64,000 bases of DNA from Orobanche coerulescens (Eukaryota > Streptophyta > Magnoliopsida > Lamiales > Orobanchaceae): the NCBI GenBank assembly GCA_033398695.1, contig CM065802.1:136882096-136946095 (forward strand). The letters are read 5' to 3'. Of this stretch, positions 1-11,364 are shown one piece after another. A model generated the notes under the pieces. It was not told the origin of the DNA. It made no database searches and saw only the letters and a program-made list of their open reading frames with translations. The first letter of the stretch is position 1, and each line of letters starts with the position of its first letter. A program made the position numbers and the translations under genes.

Positions 1-1594
1 TCCTCAACCCTCAACGATCACAAAACTACCGAGTTCACAAGAATAATAGTGTGCTGCCTTGAGTCGGCCAACACGACAATAATAATTCAACGGATGGGAA
101 CTATCCTCGACAGTCCCAATTCAATACTTCGATTACCGTAGAATGGCCAATCGATAACAACGATACAACGGATGAGAATATTTTTGACAACGGATGGGAA
201 TTATCTTTGATAATCCCAATTCAATATATCGATTACCTTTAGAGCGGACAATCGATAACAATTATACAACGGATGTCTCGGCACCTTTAATCGGTTACCG
301 ATAACGAAGGTGATAATCGAATACGTCAATGCCTTCAATCGGCCAAAACGACATCAATAGAAAAACACTGATATCAATAACGATTCACAAAAAATATCTT
401 GATGGAACATCAATCAATAATAACAATCGATACGTCGATACCGCGAACCGGCTATCGACAAATATTACCAACAAGTATCGCAATGCCTTAAATCGGCCAT
501 TTACGAACAACAATAATATTTGGCATAATTTGTCGACGGGTGTCGTATCAAACAATCCCCTGATATCAATACAATCATAAAGAGGCCGAGTCTCGAAATG
601 ATACGCACATTCGTACACCTACACGATAACATTAATCTCATTGATTAGTACAAGTATAAAACTTGCCTCGATATCAATACAACGAACTGTTACCAATTCA
701 GTTGATTTCGTCTTACGAGTTCCTCAGTTCCGACCAAGGTAATCTACGAATTCTTCAACCTCAACCGCAACACAACAGTCATAATCCATGATCACACATC
801 ATGTATTATTGTAAAACGAAGGATTAATAATCAACAGGTTCGATGACGACCAATATCAATACCACCAAACCACAAACTCAACCGTTTCACCATATCTCGA
901 CTAATCACAGTCTGAACAATCCAACTCAGACACTTACAAATCCTGTCCACAATACGAGTCGAAATATGATGATCATATCAGCAACCAATTCGGACCAATA
1001 ATAAGGGTCTAAATGTTCCAAACTCAATTCTTAAATACGAATAGACAAAGTTCCCTTCTCGTAAATCCATCGTTAAAATTTACTTATGACCGTCATCAAT
1101 TCGAATCATCCGACTGGTTCAAAACAATAGATAATCATATTAAAAAGGTTATCAAACAATCCAATCATTCGATTTGAATATTTGCTCCATACGTATGGGC
1201 TTCCAAATTCAGAGATGAATAATAGTCTCATCAAACTCATAATCACATTCGTATTCCTATACGAATATTATTTCCAACACATAGTTTAGCTCTAGATATG
1301 AATATTCTATATTCATTTTCAAAACATCAACACTTCTTAAAAAATTTCATCACCTCATATAATTCAAGAGTTCTTCAAGAACATGAAATATCCGAAATCA
1401 CGTTCAGAACAACATATCCGAGGTATATATCTCCATATTACCATTTTCTTCATCATGTCATTCATACAACCTCAAGAATCGCAACAAAACCCTTATCATC
1501 ATATGAAGAAGATCTCAATAATCATATCAACATCCGAAATCTCTTATTGCAATTCTAATATATCTCGTATAACATTATCACATGATACCATAAT
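1..1594 (-). repeat. Partial Ty3 LTR (R-U5 part), H-like family
   Basis: No gene is visible. Read on the minus strand, this stretch can be followed by eye along about 48600-50560 of LTR H, for example the segment around 1240-1340 against 49050-49130 and 640-800 against 49730-49870. It also carries the AGGCAAGT motif (minus, near 655) that recurs in the R-U5 of the other Ty3 LTRs here. I therefore read it as the 3' part of an H-family LTR in inverted orientation, cut off by the window start. Small open frames such as 329-580 and 1298-1558 have no recognisable domain. Orientation and homology are seen in the sequence; the LTR label is inference. Confidence 0.6.
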
Positions 1595-3103
1595 TGTAAC
1601 ACCCCAGATCCTCCTGGGAATATTACACGCCGTAAACCCTTCTCACAAGGATTTACCAGGCTAAACACAATTTTCCACGTTATTTCAAAAATGCTAAAAA
1701 GACCGATGACGGTAATATTTTTCAAATATTAAGAAAAAAAATCATTTTTCCAAATACCGTCAAAACGATCAAGGCCAAAATGCCAAAAACTCAGTTTAGG
1801 GAATCGGTTTTACAAAATAAAATTTAGTTGGCAAAATACCAAAAGCAATTTCAAAATACTCACGCAGCGGATAAAAGTACAGTCCAATATATGCATTTAC
1901 ATTGAAATAAAAACGAACATCAAAATACACGATTCCCAACATACTCCCTCCCAAGTAGTAATCCTTAAAAAAAACGAACCACTATTAAAGGGATACGAGG
2001 ATTATCTTGTATGGACGAACCACGAAGAAGAATAATTTGAACTCCATTCCAAGAATCATCAAAAACTTCAAGAACAAGACTTAAATCGGAGCTCTCCATC
2101 TTAATCTTGTTTGAGAGAATCATCTCTCAATGTTTAGGAACTTCAAGTACTTCCCAAGGTTCTCTCTATTGACTGAAGGAAGGAGAATGGACAAAATGCC
2201 TCTCAGCACTCGTCTATCCCCTCTATAAAACACATCACTAGCGCGCGCTAGACCTTATATTTAGCGTGCGCTATAGAACTAGCGTACGCTATCCTTCCTT
2301 GATAGCGTGCGCTATCGGGAAGTCCAAAAGCTACTGCATTGCTTCGAAATTCATCTAATTTACGTAATGCCCATGCATTAACGTATGCAAATAGGCGTTG
2401 ACTTGCTACAGTGAAATGCTCAGTAGCGTGCGCTATTCTTCGACCTTAACGCGCGCTAATCGTCGTTGACTTGCTACAGTATCGTGCCCCCACATGCCGA
2501 AAGCATCTGCGATTATCGGGATTCCTTTGACTGATATGGAATTAGCGTGCGCTAATCATACGGTTTTAGCGTGCGCTAGTTCTACACGACAAACACTCGT
2601 TGACCTTATCTGGACACGCGTCGAACATGGCCGGGTCCACCCGCCGAAAGTTAAGGTTCCATTATTAGCGATCTGGTGTTAGCGTGCGGTAACCAACATG
2701 CGTTAGCGTGTGCTAACTGAATATAAAAATCAACCTGGGCCTACCTGTCGGCCGCCTTCCGAAACTAACCCAGCAAGTCGTTACGTACGTTAGGGGTCCT
2801 CCTTAGCGTACGTAACCGAACCTCTTAGCGTGCGCTAAGTATGCACCATAGCGTACGCTAAGTATATATCTTAGCGCGCGCTAGGCATACCTTGTAGCGT
2901 GCGCTAACGTAGCTGTACTTAGCCATTTTTCGCTATTCTCGACCAACATCTCGACATACCAAACGATCATACGGCACAATGAATACATAAACACATTCAA
3001 TAACATTATCATACGTTCACATCATCCTCAAGAACAATTGTCCATCAACGACATCCAACATATAAACGAAAAAAAAATATATCCGAAAAATTGGGGTATT
3101 ACA
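1595..3103 (-). repeat. Ty3 LTR, family X (acts as a 3' LTR)
   Basis: It begins TGTAACACCCC and ends GGGGTATTACA on the plus strand, the inverted TGTAAY...RTTACA termini shared by the Ty3 LTRs in this window. A polypurine tract (minus TAAGGGGGGTAGAG) abuts its right end, so on the minus strand this is the 3' LTR of an element. Its length is 1509 bp. The flanking five bases on the left (ATAAT) have no partner after 3103 or after 5718, so it is not a simple insertion together with the LTR at 3636-5718. Confidence 0.8.
2223..2912 (-). promoter_or_regulatory. U3 promoter module of LTR X: palindrome array plus TATA box
   Basis: About 16 copies of a short inverted-repeat motif (TAGCGTGCGCTA and variants with TA, CG or TG centres) are scattered at roughly 15-120-bp spacing from about 2240 to 2912. 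Directly downstream on the minus strand is a TATA box (TTTTATAG, 2223-2230). The position just before a TATA box makes this a likely enhancer or silencing target in U3; that function is inference. Confidence 0.7.
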
Positions 3104-3635
3104 CTCTACCCCCCTTAAAAACAAGTTTCGTCCTCGAAACTCGCAATCACTCGCGCAAACAACATTTCAACGGGAATTCAAATTCACCAAGAATTATCGA
3201 ATAATCCGAACAACATACTTACAAGTCTGTGAAGTCGAAGATCTCCCGTAATACTAGCATGCGACTCCTAAACAAAGTCTCAACATAATACCGATACACA
3301 CCAATATCGCAATTAGCAATTTAACAAAATCTCAAGGAAGAGTTAACGTCCGTGACCACGGCCACGATCCTTCCTACTTTCAGCCAACATTATGAAAGGC
3401 ACACACGTGCGTAAGTATAATCCAAATCGCACATTCTCGAAGTGACCAATTCCCAAGAATACCAAGCTATAAACGAAACGATTAAGAAAAAATACAAGAA
3501 GAGCGAGAGGACTTACAAGTACCGGTCGCACTGTGATGATGGCAGAGTAGTGATACTGTGGGCAAATGCCGACTCAATCGACCCAAAAGACCGACAGCCT
3601 AGGTATCCATAAACCTAGGCTCTGATACCATATTC
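3104..3635 (-). other. Rump interior of a recombinant Ty3 element (PPT, gag stub, primer site)
   Basis: Only 532 bp separate two Ty3 LTRs of different families. The left edge holds a polypurine tract next to LTR X. The right edge holds a primer-binding site (minus TGGTATCAGAGCC, plus 3618-3630) next to LTR Y. A stub of a gag start lies at 3343-3390 and encodes a Met-initiated peptide ending in a GR-rich run (DRGRGHGR) like the gag N-termini of elements A and C, then a stop. All of capsid, protease, RT and integrase is missing. The structure fits a deletion or ectopic recombination that fused two different elements. Confidence 0.65.
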
Positions 3636-4009
3636 TGTAACACCCCCAAGTTATTCAGGGTATATTACAGCGTCGTGAGCCCCGCCGTGGGACCCACAAG
3701 GCTAAACATACGCGGAACTATACACTTGACCGAGAAGGTCTACATACAATGGAAAGAAAGACGATACAAATGGTATTCAAAACCATAACCAATGAAACCA
3801 TATACATCACTTCACAAATCAATACCTCGGCAACACAGGCCGGAACATCAAGGAAACTGAAATACAATACTCGAGTATTTAAAAATCCATTCCAGTACAA
3901 CAACACTGAATGGAGGAATCCAAGAAAATAACCGGAGACAAGACACAGTATCACACTTGCCCATCATCTTTATGCCGACCCGATACCTGCCTGTCCGTCC
4001 TCCTGGAAC

Positions 4010-5034
4010 CTGAAATACATGAAACGTATTTCCCCCATAAAGGGGTTAGCCGTCGAATAGCTAGTGCAAGTATATCAATATGAAACACAATACTCCTCGA
4101 CAATAAAGTAAATGTAACCGTCAATTCATCAATTCAAGACTAGTATTCCGGAATAACTAAATCTCATAGCATCACATCAAGACGTATATGAATACCGTGG
4201 AACCGCACCAGAGGCTACGGAACCCTTAGGGGACCTGTCGGCCCGCCCCAAAGTGGTTCGTTCATATCATCCGTCATCAATACATATATGATCAACCGTG
4301 GAACCGCACCAGAGGCTACGGAACCCTCAGAGGACCCGTCGGTCCGTCCCGGAGTGGTTAATTCATATTATCCATGGAATCGCACCAGAGGCTACGAAAC
4401 CCTCAGAGGACCCGTCGGTCCGTCCCGGAGTGGATATAAATAAGCATGCCATTAATATTTCTTACTTTCAAAGTCGAGAACGCACATTCGTAAATATATA
4501 CTTGCCTTAATAAACGTTACCGAAAATCCCGAAGAACACTGTTCGACTGGGAAGCTTGAACCACGAAGAAGACAACGAACGGAAGGGTTCCGACTTGAGT
4601 TCTTCACAAGGATTTCGTCCCTAAGTCATATCAATGATAAATCAACAATCGTACGATGAATAATAATCGTACAACGCACAAACCCCCCTCTTAGACCTTT
4701 TGTCGGACACCTTCAAGGCGTCGACTAATAACTCAACCAAAACGACGAATCAATACAATCCAACCATGGAATAACAATAGAAATGATAGAATACACCTAA
4801 ATAATCATCAATCCATCACTAATCTAAATTACTACGGATTAAAAGGATGAAGTCAAACAAAATCCCCAATTTCCAACACAAAATTCAAAGTGTTCTTGAA
4901 TAATCTTTCAATAATCCGATGAATACTCAAACGTGTCCATAATCATGCATATATCACTTCATACACCATGATTTTAACATCCAAAACATCATTACCCAAT
5001 ACAAAATCGAAATCCAAAATGTTGAAGAAATTAC
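4010..5034 (-). other. Possible leader intron in R-U5 of LTR Y
   Basis: On the minus strand a donor-like AAGAG|GTAATT lies about 190 bp past the TATA box, with its intron base at 5034. An acceptor-like GTATTTCAG|G ends the interval at 4010. The interval is 1025 nt. Comparable donor and acceptor pairs occur at equivalent positions in LTRs A, B, C and E. Splicing is predicted, not shown. Confidence 0.4.
4195..4434. repeat. Three-copy tandem minisatellite in LTR Y
   Basis: Three imperfect copies of a unit whose core is CGCACCAGAGGCTACG start near 4195, 4295 and 4372. Each ends in a GTCGGYCCG...AGTGG block. Copies 1 and 2 are separated by AT-rich filler, and copies 2 and 3 by less. The array lies inside the possible leader intron. 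LTRs A, C and E carry tandem repeats with related GC-rich cores at the same place. Confidence 0.75.
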
Positions 5035-5225
5035 CTCTTGAAGATCCAAGCACTATGATTCGAAGAGTACGCGATAGATCGATGATCTGAGCTTCACAAT
5101 CGAAAAGAGATGAAGAGAAATCACACACTCAAGTGATAGGTGAAGAAACTTCTTCCTCTCAAGCCTCCTCTCTCGTGCCCAAGTGAAGAAATGGGGAAAA
5201 ATGAGGTGATCCGCTCAAGAAAACG

Positions 5226-5347
5226 CAGATATAGGGGAAACTGTCATGTGTGCCGCGGCTCAGTCGAAGTGTGCCGCGGAACAGGCCCAAAATTTGCTCC
5301 CAGGGCTCGGCAGTGTGCCGCGGCTCAGCCGAAGTGTGCCGCGGCAC
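5226..5347 (-). promoter_or_regulatory. U3 promoter module of LTR Y: GCCGCGGC palindromes plus TATA box
   Basis: Four copies of GTGCCGCGG(C/A)NC occur between about 5250 and 5347; the last is a perfect 12-bp palindrome GTGCCGCGGCAC. A TATA box (minus CCTATATCTG, 5227-5236) lies immediately downstream on the minus strand. The layout matches the other Ty3 LTRs here but the palindrome sequence is different. Confidence 0.65.
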
Positions 5348-5718
5348 GTGGTCTGCAGTTTTGGCGAACTGGAAAATGAGAGTGACTTAGCTATTACGAC
5401 CATAACTCCATTGTCTGGACTCCGATTGACTCACCGTTTGAACCATTGGAAAGCTAACTCGTTGCTTTATAATATTGCAAAGATTCAGAATTTTTGGAGT
5501 TTCCAAAAATTAATGGTGATTTAACAAAGTCGAACTCATACGTGGAAAAGTCGCTAAAGAACACGGAATTCAACAAAACGATACCGAAACGAACTCGGAT
5601 GACAAAAAGTGTAGAATTAATCATTCTCAGGATGACGAAACGGTCCCAAGCAAGTCGTCAAAATGTACTTTCGCCAAAAAAAGAAAAATTACCGGGAATC
5701 GAATTTGCGGATATTACA

Positions 5719-7464
5719 ATATGTTGGTGTGGGCCATTGTTAAATCTTGGCTGAAAATTCTTATGTTGTTTTTAAACAGTTTTGAAAGTTTAGATTCCTT
5801 ATGGTTTCCATCTACATTTCTCAGTTTGAAAATTGTTTTATGGGAACTTTTGGTAGTAATAATTTTGTGAATGGTGTCTCAACTGCTGATTCTGATTTGG
5901 CCATTGCCTAGTCCTTTGTCTCAGCTGAGGCCTGAACTGTCCTATCTTCTCTATAGACTGCTTGGTTGCTGTCTAGACTATCTTGGCTGTTGCTGACCAT
6001 TTTGACTGGGCTGCTGCCTTTTTTGATTAGTCAGTTCAGATGGATGTACACTTGCTTCTCATTGAACAAATGTAGTTGTAGAAATGGGAGCAACATGTGG
6101 GTCATATCAAAGACCTGATTTCAAATATAATGGTCATTGCTTTCTGCATAATTCCTCTAATGTTTTTGATACTTGAGAAAATGTTATTTCTTTAGCATGA
6201 GAATCATTTATCGGTTTGAGCTTTGTAAGTTCAGCCTCAATATGAGTGAGTGCACCTGATCTTTCATTGTTTCAAGTTGTTAGCCTGTTATCTCAACTAT
6301 GGCCATGTTATTTTCAGCTTCAACCTGGTTGGTCTTAAAGTTACCTGTATCTTGGCTGAGTTTGTCTAAATCATTTTTCAGCTGAACTTTCTCATTTTTC
6401 AGCTGTGTGTTCTCATCTGTTACAGCTAAGTGTGCTGTTTTTTTATATAAATCAAGATCTTCACATATGTACCAGCTAAAACATTCTAAATCTTGGGGTT
6501 TAGATGTTTCCTCTTCATCAGCTATGTTGGCCATCAGGCAATTGTAGTCATCTTCAGAGAGGAATCCACCGCTTGATTCTAGAGTCCTTGGAGCCTGCTC
6601 TTCTTCAATCAGAGATTTTCTTTTATCTTCTCTTCTACCCGTGTCTTTATTTTCTTTCTCTTTCTTTAGGTCAGGGGAATCATATTGAATATGACCTGTC
6701 TTATGACAGTTGTAGCATTCCACTCTCCAGTTCCCAACTTTTTGATTTCGCCTGAGATTCTCCTCATAATTAATTTTCTACTTCGAGTAATTCTATCTGA
6801 AATTACCGAATATCTGCATGATAAATGACATCTCTTCCTCAAAATTTAGAGGGCTTGGTGGTATGACGTCAGTTGGGTTCTTAGCTGGGAACTCAACTGT
6901 AAAAGCAATTCCCTTTTCAGCTTTCTCACTAGATGATGAGCATGGGAGTTCGAATTCGAATGTCTTAAGGTCTGAGAGCAATTCTTGGATTTTTATCTTA
7001 CTAGGATCCTTTGATTACCTCATGGCTATGGCCTTCATGCTCCATTATGGGGTAACAGACCTTAAGACTTTTTGTGCCATCACTCGATTGCCATAGGTCA
7101 TCTCGAGATAGTTGACCTCATTTATGATCTCTGTGAATATGGTATCTACATTATCAATGGTCCCTCCGTTCTTCATTTAGAAGTTATCAAACTTTTGTGT
7201 TGTTGTTGATAACTTATTTTCCTTTATTAACTCAGTTCCTTCACACATTACTGCTAATGCATCCCATATTTGTTATGCAATTCTTTATCTTTACCATGTC
7301 GCCTTTATCAAGAGTTTGGTATAGAACATCTCTGCTCCGGTGTCAAGGTTGGCAAGCTTCCTTTCAGCTGTGGTAATCTATGATCTAGTCTTGGGAATCC
7401 TTTTTGGTTTTCCTGCTGTGAGCTCTTCAGCAGTGTTGTCCTTTATGTAGATGATAGGACCTTC
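5719..7464 (-). pseudogene. Decayed Ty1/copia gag
   Basis: Read on the minus strand, the stretch 7150-7465 resembles the UBN2-type copia gag core, with motifs such as IWDALAVMCEGTELIKE and DTIFTEIINEV, broken by several stops. A zinc knuckle with CYNCHKTGH (normal fourth Cys changed to Ser) lies near 6720, followed by a charged, coiled-coil-like stretch to 6280. Gag packages element RNA into virus-like particles in the cytoplasm. The start is separated from the rest by the solo LTR at 7465-10942, and a candidate Met-start remains near 11030. The left end is replaced by LTR Y at 5718. Stops and frameshifts in every frame make this a relic. Confidence 0.75.
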
Positions 7465-7823
7465 TGTAGAACCCCCTAAATTCGATAGCTCACTACATGT
7501 ACGGTTTATTATATCATGATGTATTTTAATAATATTTGTTGTGATATAATATAATCTACATCTAGTTTCATTTTATTTTACTTAATTGTTTTGTAAATAA
7601 TAAATTAATTGAAAGTTAAAGTAGAGTATTGGTTCACCTAATGGGCTATGTGTACCAATATTTACTAATATAAACTCACTAATGGACTCAAACCCAACTT
7701 AATAAAATTCCTAAGTCTTGAATTTATAATTGAAGCCCAACTCAACTAAGTAATACATTTACTACTAACTAAATACCCAACAATTTATATTAATATTCTT
7801 CACATTTAATTTATCAAAAAAAA

Positions 7824-7863
<40 letters not shown>

Positions 7864-10800
7864 TATATGGGACGGCCAAAATGGGGAGGGGGTGACATCT
7901 AGAGTCTTCATGTCCTCCTCATGCAAGACATCATCTTGTAACTTGTGCTCCTTTTCCCATGCCTTGACCACCATTTAAACACTTAAAAATACACCACTAC
8001 CACCTCATTTCACATGCAATAGAAAGCAAAATCTGAAAATTAGAGAGAGGGAGAGTAGGCCGAAGCCAAGAAGAAGAATAAGAAAAAAAAAGGGAAAGAA
8101 ATAAGAAGAGAAGAAGAAGAAAGGCCCAAACTCAATAAGGTAAGTTCATCATTTTATATATTAACATATAAATTCATACAAAAATGTATATCCTACATGA
8201 ACTAACTTAAACCATGTCCTATCATGAACTCTCATGGTCTATATGTTGGCCGAAAATAGGAGAGATCAAAGGAGGGTTGATTCGACTAGCCTAATACCTA
8301 ATTTCCTACACAACTCCAAGAATTAAGGTGGGTAAAACTACTTTCCAAACTTTTTTATGCAAATTACCTTCAACAAAGATGCATGTCCCTTGCATTTAGT
8401 TTATATAGTCCACTCTTCTCATACCATTAGCATGCAGGATGGTTTATAATTTGTTGCATGTGTAACTAGCCGATTTTGATGATTAGAATGAATTGTCTAA
8501 AACTTCTTATCAATTAAGCATGATCTGTTTTCCTTTATATTCTTGGTATTATACTTTAAATGGGTATATTTGGGTTATAAGATTATGCATGTGAAGATTT
8601 GATGTTTAAATCGTGGCCTAGCAAGAGAAAGATGGAAAAAAACGGACATAAAATGAGAATTGAGTGAATCTAAAGAAAATTATGAAAACTATTGTTAAAA
8701 ATATGTAATCTGACTTGAGGTCAGAAAATCCAACAAATTTACTTGCTAATCACCTACCCATAAAATCTTGTAAGGAACGGAAACTGTTTCCTAGGTCAAC
8801 GGGTTAAAAATCGACAAACATGCAAATTGTGTAATTCCTTCAAAATTGTGAAACTACTAAGTGAAATTCGTATATTTTCAGTTTAGAATATCAGAGGTGA
8901 CTTAATAACATATTTAGCCTCTGTCCTTAAAGTTTTGTAGCAATCGGAATTTATTTCTGATGTCCACGGACTAAAAAAGAAAAAAAAAATCATAATTTAA
9001 GATAAATTAAGGGTCGAAATGTTAAATTACCCAAATTTTTGGAGCCAAGGCAAAAGTTCCACCTTATGGACTGAGTACATGTCTTATTTAAAAATAAATA
9101 TTCTGACTTTAAAATTTCCTAAAGATCGGAAGTCGCTTTTAATTTTGGGGCCAAATTGTACTAATCGAATAAAGATGAGACCAAATAATAAATTCCAATA
9201 AAATTGAAGTCTAGGATAAAATTTTAAGACTCTGGGCCCAAAATATTAATTACCAAAGAGTAAGTATTACGTCCGTAAAGTTTTATAACAATCGAAGTAA
9301 TTTCAGATTTCGGGGCCAAAACGATACTTTAAAAGGATTTGGGGCAAAACCGGAAATTCTGGAAATTCAGTCAGAAACTGAAATTCTGAAAAATTCACTC
9401 AACTCTGAAACTCCAAGTTCAACATGAACTCTTCCATAAGTTTTCGTCACCATCCGTGTCGAAAACCAAACCTCGTGGAGATAAAAATCACTTTCGCACG
9501 ATTTAGGGGCAAGATCGTAATTTTTGGAAATTTTGAATCAAAAACTGAAATTTGAAAATTCACCAAATCTGATATGAATAATGACACTTTATATCCCCAA
9601 AAATATATCGATAATCGAGTCCATAATCTCATAAATGCTCGTGCCACGAATAAACTCCAAAAGTCACTAGTGTAATTAATTTATGCTAAGTATTGTTATT
9701 ATTTGACCATGTGACCCTGATTGTATATCGTATATTCACAGCAATGTGTCTAACTTTTAATTGCGTCTGTCCGGGAACTAAGTGCCATACAAACAAAGTG
9801 CCACGGACGGGACTGTCTCTAACCCTATCGGGACAAAGTGCCACGTCAACGGACGAGGGCCACCTCTTGAGCCCATACGAAACAGAGAGCCGACCTAAAA
9901 TCTGGGGGCCACCTCTTAAGTTGTAGGGGCCACCTCTAGAATCCCAAATTGTGTCAGCGATGGTTAGACCGAGTCTTGGACCGAGCAGCATGGTTTTGGC
10001 TCATGAACAAGGCGACCGTCGTATCCTATTCCCTTGAAGCCAAAGAATGGAGTGTTCCTGAGGTGACTGGGTCGTAGACTTAGGGTATAATCGCGATTAT
10101 GGTATGATCCGGGTACTGACCCACAACTAAGGACATACCGAGACCAGATAAGAGATAAGGTAGCACGTCACCAAGCGTGAGAGCGTTAAGCTCAAAGGCG
10201 AGAGTTATAGTGATGGTCCGACAAACGCCCAAGGCTACGGTCATTAAACCAAAAGTCGTGGCAATAGTCAAAGACCAAACACTATTAATGGTCTAAGACG
10301 TCATAAGGAGGCCAAGGGACTTAGCCACAAAGACGACCTCCCGAAGCTAAATATTCACTAGGTGCTCGATGCCACATAACATCATACTCGATAGCAATCT
10401 ACGGAGATTGATTGTGCTCTCATGCTATAAATTCATTGCATTTCTTTGAAAACTTGCATCAAATATAGACAAAAACATTTTCAAAAGTGGGAGAAAATAT
10501 ATTATATTTCAAAATGGTTGCATACATATAAATTAAGAAAATACCCAAACCCAACTCACTGAGAATCCATTATTCTCACCCCCACTTTGAATTGTTTTTT
10601 CTAAAACCCCACTAGATGAAAAGAATCAAGAGGAAGAAGAGACAGATGCTGACGACCACTGAAGACCGACTTCAAAGTATTGCCAAGACGTAGGAATTAT
10701 GATACTGCTTAACGCTTCTTTTATTTCCTGTGTCAAAATGTATTTTGGTTTCCGATGTACTCTTTTGCACTTGATGTAATAACTCCGTTGTACTCATGAA

Positions 10801-10942
10801 TGTTTCTTCTATTGAAAAACCAGACTTAGTTCACCGGGCTGAGATCTGGCACTTTATGCTTACTGAAATTTCTTTATCACAAACGTTATTTAATCATGTT
10901 AACTGTCGCGTTCTGGTCCAATCCCGGTGTGGGGGCGTGACA
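7465..10942. repeat. Solo LTR of about 3.5 kb with TSD CCTTC
   Basis: The segment begins TGTAGAACCCCC and ends GGGGGCGTGACA, and is flanked on both sides by CCTTC (7460-7464 and 10943-10947). That gives a perfect 5-bp target-site duplication around TG...CA termini. I find no second internal copy of either terminus, no primer site and no pol motif, so it is best read as a solo LTR left by LTR-LTR recombination of a large Ty3 element. A purine-rich run and a strong donor-like AAG|GTAAGT (8138-8145) suggest transcription on the plus strand. No gene of its own is seen. Confidence 0.7.
7827..7856. repeat. (TA)n microsatellite
   Basis: Fifteen uninterrupted TA units inside the solo LTR. Confidence 0.95.
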
Positions 10943-11364
10943 CCTTCTTCAAGAACTTGTCGTCGTGGATAGATGATAGGTCATAGTCATCAACAGGAAA
11001 AATAGGAAACCTAGAGTGCATGTGTTCCATCTTAAGAAGAAAGAGTATTTAAATACACGTGAGTATATAAATCTGGTTCGACGACTACCAAATAGGTGGT
11101 CTATGAACAAACCTGTCTTATAAATGGCACGCTGAAGCTTTCATACTATATGAATATCAACTTTGGATACAAATCCCTTAGACTATTCCATATATATCTC
11201 CTCCTCGAGAAGTCCATTTTAGAAATGCCGTTTTCACATCCATTTGCCATATTTCATAATCCAAGTGGGCCACTATAGCAAGTATCATATAAATAAACTT
11301 TATCATGGAAACAGGCGAGAAGGTTTCGATATCTGCTCCTCTTTGCGAAATCACCATTTGCCAC
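10943..11364 (-). pseudogene. Copia reverse-transcriptase fragment
   Basis: From 11364 leftwards the minus strand encodes an RT N-terminal segment. Motifs include ETFSPVSMIKF, ILAIVAHLDYEIWQMDVK and TAFL, followed by a broken IYME...KGFV region. These match the copia RT block that precedes the YVDD motif. The reading breaks by frameshift near 11175 and decays to unrecognisable sequence, then to a candidate gag start. It is a scrap of an element older than D, because D's LTR starts exactly at 11365 within it. Confidence 0.7.

Larger units (their letters stand above)
3636..5718 (-). repeat. Ty3 LTR, family Y (acts as a 5' LTR)
   Basis: It runs from TGTAACACCCCC to GCGGATATTACA, 2083 bp, and is preceded on its left by an initiator-Met primer site, so on the minus strand it is a 5' LTR. 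Its start follows the template of LTRs A, B and C (a TGTAACACC start, then a ...GGGACCCACAAGGCT-type block). The next five bases (ATATG) do not match the bases before 1595. A TATA box and four GTGCCGCGG palindromes lie at 5226-5347. Confidence 0.8.

Noticed and set aside
329..580. Small open frame with Asn-rich product
   Set aside because: Low-complexity translation of AT-rich LTR sequence with no start context or homology.
1583..1594. TGGTATCA on the minus strand a few bases past LTR X, like a primer-binding site
   Set aside because: Only eight bases match and then it diverges (TGTG for GAGC). The following sequence resembles LTR R-U5, not a leader, and LTR X already has a polypurine tract at its other end.
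2240..2912. CRISPR-like array of short repeats
   Set aside because: Repeat units are 10-14 bp, variable in sequence and irregularly spaced within plant LTRs; no cas genes. They are promoter palindromes.
3618..3630. Initiator tRNA gene
   Set aside because: Only the 3'-end complement of about 13 bases is present here and at 12996, 25235, 34946, 53350 and 57303; these are primer sites, not tRNA genes.
1595..5718. A single element with LTRs X and Y as its pair
   Set aside because: LTR sequences and lengths differ (1509 against 2083 bp), and the five-base flanks ATAAT and ATATG do not match.
6504..6755. Plus-strand hydrophobic open frame
   Set aside because: Opposite the minus-strand copia gag zinc-knuckle region; no supported gene.
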